Source: Robiginitomaculum sp. (GTDB taxonomy: Bacteria > Pseudomonadota > Alphaproteobacteria > Caulobacterales > Maricaulaceae). From it: a DNA stretch of 64,000 nt. The translations under genes were made by a program, and so were the position numbers. Location: contig JAJFFT010000006.1 in assembly GCA_021776525.1 (NCBI GenBank), positions 434,001 through 498,000 of the forward strand. The letters run 5' to 3'. Position 1 is the stretch's first letter. Each line of letters starts with the position of its first letter. Below are positions 1 to 7,635 of the stretch, one piece after another. The notes below the pieces were generated by a model. The model was not told the DNA's origin. It saw only the letters and a program-made list of their open reading frames with translations, and searched no databases.

Positions 1-1530
1 GAGGGACCAATGCCACAAACCCGCTTTGTGCTGTCCAAGGCTTTGGGCCTGGGCCTCAAGCCTATGGTGGTACTGAACAAAGTGGACCGTACCGGGGCCG
101 ATCCGGAAAAGGCGCTGAACGCCGTGTTTGATTTGTTTTCTGATCTTGGTGCCACGGACGAGCAATTGGACTTTCCGTTTGTATATGCCGCCGGACGTGA
201 TGGCTGGGCCAGCAAGGAAGACGGCGTTGTGGGTGAAAACCTGAACCCGCTTTTTGAAACCATTGTTGAGCATACCCCGGCCCCGGAAGCTGCTAAACGT
301 AAGGACGAGCCCTTTGCTATGCTGGTTTCCATGCTGGACGCCGACCCCTATGTTGGCCGGGTGCTCACCGGACGTATTGAAAGCGGCACAATTCGGGTTG
401 GCGATCAGATCCAGGCCTTGGCGCGTACCGGCGAGCCGATCGAGCGCGCCCGCCTGTCCAAGCTGTTTGTCATGGAAGGCATGAACCGCATACCCGCCGA
501 AGAAGTGCATGCGGGCGATGTTGTGGCCATAGCCGGTTTTAGCACCGCCAATGTGGCAGACACCCTGGCCGCGCCAGAGGTCAAAGAACCTATTGCCGCC
601 ACGGCCATTGATCCGCCAACCATGGCGGTGACCATCTCAATCAATGATTCCCCGCTTGGTGGCCGCGAAGGCGACAAGGTACAGTCCCGGGTGATCCGCG
701 AACGTCTGATGCGCGAAGCACGCTCAAACGTTGCCATCGAAGTCCGCGATGCCTCAACCGGCGCGGATGCGCTGGAACTGGCGGGACGCGGCGAGCTGCA
801 ATTGGGTGTGCTGATCGAAACCCTGCGCCGTGAAGGCTTTGAGTTGTCGGTTTCACGTCCCCGCGTACTAATCCGTACCGATGAAGCCACGGGCGAGCGT
901 CTGGAGCCTTATGAAGAAGTTATTTGTGACGTTGATGACGCCCATTCGGGCACGGTCATTGAAAGCCTGACGGCACGCAAGGCCGAACTGAAGAATATGA
1001 GCCCGGCCGGTGCCGGTCATACACGGCTGGTTTTTAATGCCCCATCACGATCATTGATCGGTTATGGGGGACGGTTCTTGACCGAAACCCGCGGCAAAGG
1101 CGTGCTGAACCGTGTGTTTTCTCACTGGGGTCCGTGGCGCGGCGTAATCGAGGATCGCCAACGCGGTGCACTGATCTCAATGGCAGACGGCAAGGCCTCG
1201 GCCTTCGCTCTGATGAATATCGAACCACGCGGCACTTTGTTTATTGGCGCAGGCGAGCAGGTCTATAACGGTATGGTCATTGGCGAATGTACCCGAGGCG
1301 GTGATTTGATGGTCAACCCGATCAAGGGCAAAAAGCTGACCAATATGCGCGCTTCAGGCAAGGATGATGCGGTGACATTGATCACACCAAGGCGTCTCAC
1401 TTTGGAACAGGCGATCGCCTGGATCGCCGATGACGAGCAGGTTGAAGTTATTCCTAGCGTCATCCGTGTGCGCAAAGTGGACCTCGACCCAATCAAACGC
1501 AAGCAAAAACAAAAGCTTACAAAAATTTAA
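1..1530 (+). CDS. typA: Ribosome-associated GTPase TypA/BipA, 5' end cut off
   Basis: Translational GTPase related to EF-G that binds ribosomes and supports assembly and growth under stress, acting in the cytoplasm. The reading frame is open from base 1, so the ATG at base 10 is internal and the true start lies left of the window. About 100 N-terminal residues of the roughly 600-residue family are missing, including the P-loop. Seen are the NKVD guanine-specificity motif (VVLNKVDR), a beta-barrel domain II, the EF-G-like domains (ELAGRGELQLGVLIETLRREGFE) and the characteristic TypA C-terminal domain (YGGRFLTETRGKG, NIEPRGTLFIG, KKLTNMRASGKDDA). The lysine-rich tail (KRKQKQKL) ends the protein. 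The identification is secure. Confidence 0.96.
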   Translation, partial: EGPMPQTRFVLSKALGLGLKPMVVLNKVDRTGADPEKALNAVFDLFSDLGATDEQLDFPFVYAAGRDGWASKEDGVVGENLNPLFETIVEHTPAPEAAKRKDEPFAMLVSMLDADPYVGRVLTGRIESGTIRVGDQIQALARTGEPIERARLSKLFVMEGMNRIPAEEVHAGDVVAIAGFSTANVADTLAAPEVKEPIAATAIDPPTMAVTISINDSPLGGREGDKVQSRVIRERLMREARSNVAIEVRDASTGADALELAGRGELQLGVLIETLRREGFELSVSRPRVLIRTDEATGERLEPYEEVICDVDDAHSGTVIESLTARKAELKNMSPAGAGHTRLVFNAPSRSLIGYGGRFLTETRGKGVLNRVFSHWGPWRGVIEDRQRGALISMADGKASAFALMNIEPRGTLFIGAGEQVYNGMVIGECTRGGDLMVNPIKGKKLTNMRASGKDDAVTLITPRRLTLEQAIAWIADDEQVEVIPSVIRVRKVDLDPIKRKQKQKLTKI

Positions 1531-1602
1531 GAAACCGGCACAACTCTTGCGGACATTTTGGCAGGCACGAAACAACGTGCCGGTCAAAAAAGTGAGTGCG
1601 TT

Positions 1603-1980
1603 ATGGTCAATTCAATAGATATTCATGTCGGTCGTCGTCTGCGTCGTCGTCGCCGCCTGCTTGGCATGACCCAGCAAGGGCTGGGCGAGCAAGTCGGTAT
1701 TCGGTTTCAGCAAATTCAAAAATATGAATGTGCGGCAAACCGGATCAGCGCCAGTCGCCTGTTTGACCTGTCCGAAGCCTTGCACGTTCCGGTGCAGTAT
1801 TTTTACGACGGCCTAAGTAATGAGGAGGCTGCCAATGATTCGCACGCTTTGCCGGCTGATATATTAACCCAGGGCGAAACCATGGAACTGGTCCGGGCCT
1901 ATTACACTTTGGATGAAAGTACCCGGCGCCGACTGTTGGAGCTAGCCAAAGCCATGAGCGGGTCTGCACCCGCGGCTTAA
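1603..1980 (+). CDS. XRE-family HTH regulator, PraR/PhrR-like
   Basis: Small DNA-binding regulator of about 125 residues. The track ORF begins at an upstream TTG (1558), but the family begins near IDIHVGRRLRRRRRLLGM, so the ATG at 1603 is chosen. An arginine-rich first helix is followed by an HTH (MTQQGLGEQVGIRFQQIQKYE) and the helix bundle (NRISASRLFDLSEALHVP). The tail (MELVRAYYTLDESTRRRLLELAKAM) is typical of alphaproteobacterial PraR/PhrR proteins, which affect stress, biofilm or quorum responses in rhizobia. It lies 72 bases after typA in the same direction. The target genes cannot be read from the sequence. Confidence 0.85.
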   Translation: MVNSIDIHVGRRLRRRRRLLGMTQQGLGEQVGIRFQQIQKYECAANRISASRLFDLSEALHVPVQYFYDGLSNEEAANDSHALPADILTQGETMELVRAYYTLDESTRRRLLELAKAMSGSAPAA

Positions 1981-2051
1981 ACGCCGACTGGTCGCGCGCG
2001 CTGATACAGGCTTGCACTGGCGCTCTGCGCGGTGCAGGGCTAGAAGGGCGC

Positions 2052-2909
2052 ATGGCCGCACCATCTGACAATCAAAACACCCGTTCTGACCTGCCACACC
2101 TTTTGTGCGATGATGAAAGGGCCAAATTTGGCCCTTTCATCACCACGCTGGCCGATGCCGCGCGGGACATCACCTTGAAACATTTTGATACCGCTGTGGA
2201 TGTTGATGTTAAGCCCGACCATCCCAGTGGTTATGACCCGGTGACCATTGCCGATCGGGGTGCCGAGCAGGCTATTCGGGCCTTACTAGACAAGCATTAC
2301 CCGGATCACGGCATACGCGGCGAAGAATTTGGCGTCAAAGCCGGGCGCGATGCGTTTGCGTGGGTATTGGATCCCATTGATGGCACCCGTGCCTTTATCA
2401 GCGCCCTGCCGGTCTGGGGCACATTGATTGCCCAAACCCGCAATAATCGACCTGTGCTGGGGCTGATGGACCAGCCGGTGACCGGCGAGCGGTTTATCGG
2501 CTTTGGCGATGAAGCTTGGCTTTATAAAGGCGGTCAACAACAAAGAAGGCTGAGCGTTCGCCCTTGCGAGATGCTGGCCTTGGCGACACTTTGCACCACC
2601 GACCCCAATCTTTTTAACGATAAAGAACGCCCGGCCTTTGAGGCCTTGCGCAAGAAGACCCGCCTGCAACGCTATGGGCTAGATTGTTACGCCTATGCAG
2701 CATTGGCCCGCGGCGGCATTGATGTGGTGGTTGAATCGGGCCTACAGGATTATGACATTGCCGCCCTCATTCCCATTGTCGAAGGCGCTGGCGGCACCGT
2801 CACCAATTGGTCAGGTGGACCCGCCTGGCACGGCGGTCAGGTGCTGGCCACTGGCGATGCCCGCGTGCATGACGAGGTTCTTGAAATTCTGGCCGCGGCC
2901 GCCGCCTAA
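2052..2909 (+). CDS. hisN: Histidinol-phosphatase of the inositol monophosphatase family (HisN type)
   Basis: Predicted Mg-dependent phosphatase that removes phosphate from L-histidinol phosphate in histidine synthesis; related family members act on inositol phosphates. The motifs visible are the metal-binding glutamate in RGEEFG, the core motif DPIDGTRAFI (about residues 112-121), and the C-terminal DYDIAALIPIVEGAGG. The 285-residue length is slightly longer than usual because of about 25 extra N-terminal residues, part of which is encoded by a perfect 32-bp palindrome. The gene converges on merR with a 4-base overlap of the ends. HisN rather than SuhB or CysQ is preferred from the DPIDGTRAFI form, but substrate choice within this family is hard to fix by eye. 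Confidence 0.85.
   Translation: MAAPSDNQNTRSDLPHLLCDDERAKFGPFITTLADAARDITLKHFDTAVDVDVKPDHPSGYDPVTIADRGAEQAIRALLDKHYPDHGIRGEEFGVKAGRDAFAWVLDPIDGTRAFISALPVWGTLIAQTRNNRPVLGLMDQPVTGERFIGFGDEAWLYKGGQQQRRLSVRPCEMLALATLCTTDPNLFNDKERPAFEALRKKTRLQRYGLDCYAYAALARGGIDVVVESGLQDYDIAALIPIVEGAGGTVTNWSGGPAWHGGQVLATGDARVHDEVLEILAAAAA
2111..2142. repeat. Perfect 32-bp palindrome inside the 5' part of hisN
   Basis: The two arms TGATGAAAGGGCCAAA and TTTGGCCCTTTCATCA are exact reverse complements with no spacer. The sequence is translated in hisN as part of CDDERAKFGPFITT, and the same peptide core (DERAKFGPFI) also reads from the opposite strand. No second copy was noticed in the window. It could be a protein-binding site, a mobile palindromic element inserted in frame, or a cruciform-prone sequence. 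Confidence 0.9.
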
Positions 2910-3325
2910 AGACCCACCACGTGTGAAAGAGATTTTACTATGGGGCAATCAGCACTGGCATTGGCTGGGCAGGAGCGGACATAATCTTCCAGCACCCTTT
3001 CCATACGCCTTAAACCTTCAATCTTTGCCCGGACTTCATTAAGACGTTTTTGCGCTTTTGCAGAAATTTGCTGGCAGGTGCGCCCGTCAGAATCAGCAAG
3101 AGAGAGAAGTGATCTGGTATGTCCTAATGAAAAGCCAAGCTCGCGGCACCTTTTGACAAACATCAGGCCTTCAACCTGGGCCTTTTGGTATAATCGATAG
3201 CCGTTTTGATCTCTTTTAGGTGATGTCAGTACCCCGGCTTTTTCATAAAAACGGATGGTTTCTATTTTAACACCGGTCAACCGGGACGCATCGCCAATAT
3301 AATAATCAACTTCATGTGATGCCAT
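2906..3325 (-). CDS. merR: MerR-family metal-responsive activator
   Basis: Dimeric regulator that twists an over-long promoter spacer when it binds metal. An N-terminal winged HTH (IGDASRLTGVKIETIRFYEKAGVL) is followed by a long dimerisation helix and a metal-binding loop. Cysteines fall at about residues 84, 119 and 127 (GRTCQQI and CPANASADCPIV), nearly superimposable on Hg-binding C82, C117 and C126 of classical MerR. A cysteine rather than serine at the first position predicts a divalent metal sensor (Hg, Zn, Pb, Cd type) and not a CueR-type monovalent sensor. It is divergent from the OMP-merP-merT genes and separated from them by the operator. The metal identity is inferred from MerP and MerT next door. 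Confidence 0.88.
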   Translation of the reverse strand: MASHEVDYYIGDASRLTGVKIETIRFYEKAGVLTSPKRDQNGYRLYQKAQVEGLMFVKRCRELGFSLGHTRSLLSLADSDGRTCQQISAKAQKRLNEVRAKIEGLRRMERVLEDYVRSCPANASADCPIVKSLSHVVGL

Positions 3326-3336
3326 AATTTATACCC

Positions 3337-3367
3337 TTGAGCCTATAGTAACTATAGGCCTTATACA
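3337..3367 (+). promoter_or_regulatory. MerR-type operator-promoter of the transport operon
   Basis: A -35-like TTGAGC and a -10-like TATACA are separated by 19 bases, the over-long spacing typical of MerR-activated promoters. The spacer holds the dyad GCCTATAGT-A-ACTATAGGC (3341-3359), perfect around one central base. It points toward the gene at 3403 and lies 12 bases from the merR start codon, so MerR probably also represses itself here. Confidence 0.85.
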
Positions 3368-3402
3368 CGAATTCTGAAATTTTTAACTAGGTTCGATCAA
3401 GC

Positions 3403-4257
3403 ATGAGAACAAGGACGATCAGAACAGGGATAGCCTTAGCCATGTTCATTGCCATGTCTGGCACGGCGCACGGCGCACCCATTACCTTCAATACCGCCTT
3501 GCCCATAGGCAAAAATGAAACTCTGATTCGCCAGCAATTCATCGTCACAAAATTTTCTGATCGCCTGAACGGCACACGGCGTGATGTTACCGTGCGTGCC
3601 GGGGTTTCGGTATTGGGTTATGGCATAACCCCAAAGCTGGCGGTGTTCGGTGTGGCACCATTGGTCAATATTGACCGTGAAATTGGCACGATGAGTAGTA
3701 ATTTTTCTGGCCTTGGTGATGCCACCGTGTTTGCGCGTTATGAAATTTACAGGAATGACGCGCCTGGAAAAACCATTCGGATTGCTCCGTTTGTCGGCGC
3801 AACTCTGCCTATCGGGCGCAGTGGCAAAACCGGCGATGGCTCGGTGGATGGTTTTGCCGGGTTGATTTTTACCGCCGCCAGCACAAACTGGAATTTTGAT
3901 AGCCAGATTAAATATGTTGCCAACCAAACGGCTAAAGGGTTTACGCGCGGCGATACATTAAGCGCGGATGCGTCCTTTCAATATCGGCTGTTACCCAATA
4001 CCCTAAGCGCCAGCACAAAAGGGTTTTTATATGGGGTTATAGAAGCCAATCTTACGCAATTGCAAAGAGACCGGGTGGGCGGCGCAATAAACGCCAATTC
4101 CGGCGGCACACAGGCCTTTCTCTCACCGGGTCTGCAATATGCCACCCGGCGCTGGATCGCCGAAGCGGCCTTGAAAATCCCCGTGATCAACAAGCTTCAC
4201 GGCACAGCTTTAACACCGGATTATTCTTTTATCACCAGTCTTCGTTTTAATTTTTAA
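3403..4257 (+). CDS. Outer-membrane beta-barrel transporter-like protein of the mer-type operon
   Basis: Secreted protein of 284 residues with a signal peptide (positive start, hydrophobic run, cleavage near AHG-AP at about residue 25). The remainder has alternating beta-strand patterns and ends in a C-terminal aromatic strand (SFITSLRFNF) typical of outer membrane barrels. It resembles the loosely defined MetA-pathway/phenol-degradation-type transporter family often found in alphaproteobacterial metal clusters. It is the first gene behind the MerR promoter and is followed 14 bases later by merP. An outer-membrane pore for metal entry or exit is an inference from context. The exact start is supported by the signal peptide; no strong ribosome site is visible. 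Confidence 0.75.
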   Translation: MRTRTIRTGIALAMFIAMSGTAHGAPITFNTALPIGKNETLIRQQFIVTKFSDRLNGTRRDVTVRAGVSVLGYGITPKLAVFGVAPLVNIDREIGTMSSNFSGLGDATVFARYEIYRNDAPGKTIRIAPFVGATLPIGRSGKTGDGSVDGFAGLIFTAASTNWNFDSQIKYVANQTAKGFTRGDTLSADASFQYRLLPNTLSASTKGFLYGVIEANLTQLQRDRVGGAINANSGGTQAFLSPGLQYATRRWIAEAALKIPVINKLHGTALTPDYSFITSLRFNF

Positions 4258-4271
4258 CCAAGGAGAACATT

Positions 4272-4601
4272 ATGTTCAAAATCATAACCCTCTCAGCCAG
4301 CCTCGCTTTGCTGGGAACAATGGCCGCTGCCGCAGACACCCAATACACGTTAAAAGTAGACGGCATGACCTGCCCCTTTTGCGTGGCGACATCTGAAAAA
4401 GCGTTGAAGAAAATTGAGGGCGTTAAAGGTGTTTCCACTGATCTGGACACAGGCCAGATCAATGTCTGCACCGATGGGTCGGTCACCTTTACCGATGCAA
4501 AGCTCAAAGACATGTTTTTGGAAAAGGGTTTTACCTATCGCTCGATGACCAAGGCACAAACCTGTGCCCTTGATACCAATGCTCAGGATCACGCTGGATA
4601 A
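4272..4601 (+). CDS. merP: Periplasmic metal-binding protein, MerP-like (HMA domain)
   Basis: Periplasmic carrier that hands a soft metal ion, Hg(II) in classical mer operons, to the membrane transporter. A signal peptide (MFKIITLSASLALLGTMAAAA) is followed by a heavy-metal-associated domain with the GMTCPFC motif (cysteines at about 34 and 37) and a ferredoxin-like fold pattern (KALKKIEGVKGVSTDLDTGQINV). A strong ribosome site, AAGGAG, lies just before the ATG. At 109 residues it is longer than MerP (about 91) by a C-terminal tail with one more cysteine (AQTCALD). merT begins two bases after its stop codon. It might also serve copper or another thiophilic metal. Confidence 0.85.
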   Translation: MFKIITLSASLALLGTMAAAADTQYTLKVDGMTCPFCVATSEKALKKIEGVKGVSTDLDTGQINVCTDGSVTFTDAKLKDMFLEKGFTYRSMTKAQTCALDTNAQDHAG

Positions 4602-4603
4602 TC

Positions 4604-5014
4604 ATGGATAAGAACGCCGCCAGCCTGGAACAAAGCCCCTGGGGCTGGGTTTTGCTTTTTAGCTCAGCCACCACGCTCATCTGTTGTGCCCTGCCCATCT
4701 TGCTGGTCATGCTGGGCTTTGGGGCAGTTTCGGCTGCACTTTTTTCCAATCTGCCTTTTTTGTCGGTGTTGGCGCATCACAAAATCTGGCTCTTTTCTGG
4801 CAGTGCGCTTCTTATGGTGCTGGCCGCCTGGACGCTTTACCGGCCAGGGCGGGCCTGCCCCACAGACCCGGTATTGGCCGCCCAGTGCGCCCGTGCAGAT
4901 AAATGGAACCGGCGGTTATTTATCATTGCCGCCGCATTTTGGACCATTGGCTTTATTGCCGCTTATCTGTCTTTGCCGTTGTTGAGCGTCTATGAAAAAA
5001 TTACCGGCGGATGA
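4604..5014 (+). CDS. merT: Inner-membrane mercuric-type transporter, MerT-like
   Basis: Three-helix inner membrane protein of 136 residues that receives metal from MerP and releases it to the cytoplasm. The vicinal cysteine pair lies in the first helix (TTLICCALP, residues 27-28), and a second pair lies in the cytoplasmic loop (ACPTDPVLAAQC, about 85 and 95), the same arrangement as the four functional cysteines of MerT. It is the last gene of the MerR-controlled unit. No merA reductase, merC or merB is found anywhere in the window, so imported metal would need another sink. Confidence 0.85.
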   Translation: MDKNAASLEQSPWGWVLLFSSATTLICCALPILLVMLGFGAVSAALFSNLPFLSVLAHHKIWLFSGSALLMVLAAWTLYRPGRACPTDPVLAAQCARADKWNRRLFIIAAAFWTIGFIAAYLSLPLLSVYEKITGG

Positions 5015-5017
5015 GCG

Positions 5018-5959
5018 TTATTTCGCCCGTTCCAACAAGGCGTAAAAACCATCCATAAAGCGGTCGCGATATTGGTCTTGTTCTTCGATCAACTCGTGCA
5101 AGGCGCCCGGTATATTTTCATAGACAGCGTCGGGCATTTTCCCATGTGCCTCTCTTATGGCGTCATTGCTGACCAGCGCCTCTTCACCGGCACTGGCCAA
5201 ATAGACGGGCAGGCTTAACGACGCATAGCCGCCTTTTTTGAACATCCGTTTTTGGGTTTTTAGCGCCGCCTTTAACCAACCAAAAGTTGGTGGGCCAAGG
5301 TGAATATCTTCATTCATGGCGTTGCGTCTTTGATCGCGGCCAAAGCGTTCCTTGTCGGACGTCAGTGTGTCGGCGGCATTTTCGCTTTGCGCGCCGCCCC
5401 CATCCACACCGGGTGGGCTTTTGGCGGCAAAGCCCAATGCATTGGCCGCACTAATCATCATTTCCATACCGGCGCCGCCCGCCTTAAAGCCAAACATTGG
5501 TGCGCTTAAGGCCATGCCGGCCAAGTCCAATTTGCCCCGGCGCGCCACATCGGCGGCAACCAGCCCACCCATGGAGTGGGCTGCCAGAACCAGCGGGCCG
5601 CCCATGCGGTCTTGCAAATGCCCCGCCAGAGTTTCAAGGTCGGCAGCATAGTCGTCAAAGCTTTTTACATAGCCCATCAACGGATCTTTGAGCAGACGAT
5701 CCGAAAGCCCCTGACCGCGATGATCAATCACCGCAAAGTTATAGCCGCGTGCCGTTAAATCACGCGCCAGTTCCAGAAACTTTTCAAGGTATTCAGAGCG
5801 CCCCGGCGAAAACAGTATAGAGCCTTTAACATCGCCCTGCGCCGGGCAAAAAGCGGCCCTTAGGCGCACCCCGCCTTTGCCTTTAAACCAGAAGGTTTCG
5901 GTGTCTTTGGGGGCCGGGTCATCATCAAGGGCAATCAACGGGGCGGGTTCAAGGGGCAT
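5018..5959 (-). CDS. Alpha/beta hydrolase, lysophospholipase/monoacylglycerol lipase type (PldB-like)
   Basis: Serine hydrolase of 313 residues without a signal peptide. Visible are the oxyanion/strand segment SILFSPGRSEYLEKF, the IDHRGQGLSDR motif, the nucleophile elbow AAHSMGGLVAA, and a C-terminal histidine (GALHELIEEQDQYRD). HRGQGLSDR with H-S-M-G-G is typical of PldB-like lysophospholipases and monoglyceride lipases. The start codon overlaps the end of the upstream methyltransferase gene by 11 bases, so the two are probably co-transcribed and coupled. The true substrate is not determined by sequence. Confidence 0.85.
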   Translation of the reverse strand: MPLEPAPLIALDDDPAPKDTETFWFKGKGGVRLRAAFCPAQGDVKGSILFSPGRSEYLEKFLELARDLTARGYNFAVIDHRGQGLSDRLLKDPLMGYVKSFDDYAADLETLAGHLQDRMGGPLVLAAHSMGGLVAADVARRGKLDLAGMALSAPMFGFKAGGAGMEMMISAANALGFAAKSPPGVDGGGAQSENAADTLTSDKERFGRDQRRNAMNEDIHLGPPTFGWLKAALKTQKRMFKKGGYASLSLPVYLASAGEEALVSNDAIREAHGKMPDAVYENIPGALHELIEEQDQYRDRFMDGFYALLERAK

Positions 5960-6866
5960 CTGGGCTCTCCACAGGTGTGTTTGCGGGTTTACGAAAACGC
6001 ACGGTCATACGGTTGCTCTCGCCAATGGCGTCATAGCGCGCACGATCAAAATCTTCGGCAGGGCTTTGTCCAGATGCGGCGCTGCGGCGCACCGGCGGCA
6101 ATGTCCAGACCCCAAAGGGATGGTCGGCCGTATCGTCCGGGTTGGCATTGATGTCGCTTTGTGCCTCAAAGGTAAAACCAACGTCCTCGGCCAAGCCCCT
6201 GACCAGGGTGCGTTGTACATAGCCGGAACGGGCCAAAGGATCCTGTTCGCGCGCATCGGGCAGGCGGTGTTCGACCACACACAAAATGCCGCCGGGTTTC
6301 AGGGCTTCATAAAAATCGGCAAAGGCCTTGGCGGCCATGCCGCGTGCCATCCAGGAATGGACATTGCGGAAGGTTAAAACCATATCAACACTGTTTTTGG
6401 GGGCCAAAGAATCCGAAGTTTTACTGAGCACCCGTGTGGTTATTTCGCCGTAACGTTCAGTATCACCAAAAGCACGCATAAAAGATGCATTGAGCATTTT
6501 GGCCCGTTCCGATGTGTCCGGGTCAAGCAGAGCTGCGCTGTAATGGCCGTCATTTTCCTTCAGCCATGGCGCAAGAATTTGCGTGTACCACCCGCCTCCG
6601 GGCCAAACCTCGATCACGTTTTGCGTAGGTTTTAAGCCGCAAAATTCCAGCGTTTCAACGGGGTGACGCCATTGATTGCGGGCCACATCACGCGGCGAGC
6701 GCCACGCCCCCTCGGCGGCCCATTGAAGCGAGCCAGACACGGGACCCGTTGGCACAGGTGCCGCCTCTGGAATAGGTATCTGGGCATTGGGCAATGGTGT
6801 CGGATCATTGCACCCCACAAGTAAAGCCGTGATGGCCGCCAGTCCAAGACAGGTATGCAAGTGCAT
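5949..6866 (-). CDS. Predicted SAM-dependent methyltransferase with a lipoprotein signal (COG4798 type)
   Basis: Methyltransferase fold of 305 residues. Motif I is VIEVWPGGGWYTQIL, followed by DMVLTFRNVHSW and a PGGILCVVEHR strand, matching the COG4798 family of predicted methyltransferases. The N-terminus is a lipoprotein signal with the lipobox LLVGC (cysteine at 19) followed by a proline-rich linker, so the enzyme should be exported and anchored in the periplasm. This is odd for a SAM-dependent enzyme, although this family often carries signal sequences. It is the first gene of a two-gene unit with the lipase-like gene at 5018. The substrate is unknown. Confidence 0.8.
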   Translation of the reverse strand: MHLHTCLGLAAITALLVGCNDPTPLPNAQIPIPEAAPVPTGPVSGSLQWAAEGAWRSPRDVARNQWRHPVETLEFCGLKPTQNVIEVWPGGGWYTQILAPWLKENDGHYSAALLDPDTSERAKMLNASFMRAFGDTERYGEITTRVLSKTSDSLAPKNSVDMVLTFRNVHSWMARGMAAKAFADFYEALKPGGILCVVEHRLPDAREQDPLARSGYVQRTLVRGLAEDVGFTFEAQSDINANPDDTADHPFGVWTLPPVRRSAASGQSPAEDFDRARYDAIGESNRMTVRFRKPANTPVESPDAP

Positions 6867-6930
6867 GAGGTTCTCCGGTAAAATACCAATGGCTTGTCAT
6901 AAACGTCCGGACCGGCTTTGCGCAAGTGTT

Positions 6931-6959
6931 CTTGAAAAGTACGAACATCACCCCCAAAT
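6931..6959 (+). promoter_or_regulatory. RpoH (sigma-32) heat-shock promoter of the Hsp20 gene
   Basis: CTTGAAA is followed after 14 bases by CCCCAAAT, close to the heat-shock consensus CTTGAAA-N13/14-CCCCATNT. Transcription would begin near 6966 and leave a leader of about 110 bases before the Hsp20 start codon. Confidence 0.82.
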
Positions 6960-7020
6960 AAATATTGAAGGCGCCATATTGGGCCTTTTCGTGCCGTTGC
7001 CATATGGAGCGGCGCAAACG

Positions 7021-7075
7021 GCTGGTCCGGCCGATGAGTACCGGATCAACATGTTGCTTTAAAAAGGAGACAAGG
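7021..7075 (+). promoter_or_regulatory. ROSE-like RNA thermometer in the Hsp20 leader
   Basis: The last hairpin pairs TGTTGCTTT (7052-7060) with the Shine-Dalgarno stretch AAAGGAGACA (ending 7072). It contains the TTGCT-versus-AGGA pairing with an unpaired G that is characteristic of ROSE elements upstream of alphaproteobacterial small heat-shock genes. An upstream stem, GGTCCGG (7024-7030) with CCGGATC (7041-7047), and a CCATAT/ATATGG pair (6974-6979 with 7002-7007) give the usual multi-hairpin leader. Temperature sensing is inferred from this architecture. Confidence 0.75.
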
Positions 7076-7077
7076 AC

Positions 7078-7548
7078 ATGCAAAGTTTTGACTTTACACC
7101 ACTGTACCGCACGCTGGTCGGATTTGACCGGGTTGCAGACATGATTGACGAGGCTGCAAAAATAGACCCCGCCTCGCAAGGCTACCCACCCTATAATATC
7201 GAACAGATTGACGATGACGCCTATCGCATTGAGCTGGCCGTTGCCGGGTTTGGCGAAGATGATCTCAACATCGAAGTCCGTGAAGGCGTTCTGTATATCA
7301 GCGGGCGCAAAGGCGAACCAGATGATGAGCAGCGCCAGTTTTTACACCGCGGCATTGCCCAGCGCGCTTTCGAGCGCCGCTTTCAGCTGGCTGATTATGT
7401 GATCGTGCAAAGCGCCGGCCTGGAAAATGGTTTGTTGCGCATTGAACTGGTCCGTGAACTGCCAGAGGCCATGAAACCCCGCACCATCAAAATTGATCAG
7501 GTGGCGCGCCGTAACCGAAAACTGGTGACCGGCAAAAAATCCAATTAG
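7078..7548 (+). CDS. Small heat-shock protein, Hsp20/IbpA family
   Basis: Holdase chaperone of 156 residues that binds unfolding proteins in the cytoplasm and forms oligomers. The alpha-crystallin domain spans about residues 38-135: PYNIEQIDDDAYRIELAVAGF, the strand segment LNIEVREGVLYISGRK, and FERRFQLADYVIVQSAGLENGLLRIEL. The C-terminal tail carries RTIKI, the I-X-I-type motif that docks neighbouring subunits. The ribosome site AAGGAG is buried in a predicted ROSE hairpin and the promoter is of RpoH type, so both transcription and translation should respond to heat. A strong hairpin terminator follows. Confidence 0.93.
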   Translation: MQSFDFTPLYRTLVGFDRVADMIDEAAKIDPASQGYPPYNIEQIDDDAYRIELAVAGFGEDDLNIEVREGVLYISGRKGEPDDEQRQFLHRGIAQRAFERRFQLADYVIVQSAGLENGLLRIELVRELPEAMKPRTIKIDQVARRNRKLVTGKKSN

Positions 7549-7571
7549 GACCCATGTTGTTCTCTTTGAAG

Positions 7572-7599
7572 AAAAGGCGGTGCTGATGCACCGCCTTTT
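7572..7599. terminator. Hairpin terminator between the Hsp20 and Hpt genes
   Basis: A perfect 12-bp stem, AAAAGGCGGTGC / GCACCGCCTTTT, closes a 4-base loop. Its T-rich side follows the Hsp20 gene, and the A-rich mirror side could also end transcripts of the convergent Hpt gene at 7636. Confidence 0.85.
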
Positions 7600-7635
7600 A
7601 AGTTTACGGGGTCAGCTAATTAGGTAACAGGGGAG

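Noticed and set aside
405-890. 161-codon ORF on the minus strand of typA
   Set aside because: Antisense shadow of a strongly conserved gene; composition is Ser/Arg/Thr rich without any motif.
3436-3927. 163-codon minus-strand ORF opposite the outer membrane protein gene
   Set aside because: The plus-strand gene has a signal peptide, operon context and barrel pattern; the antisense frame has none.
7572-7599. CRISPR-like or mobile repeat from the strong inverted repeat
   Set aside because: Single copy between convergent genes with a T-rich side; a terminator explains it fully.
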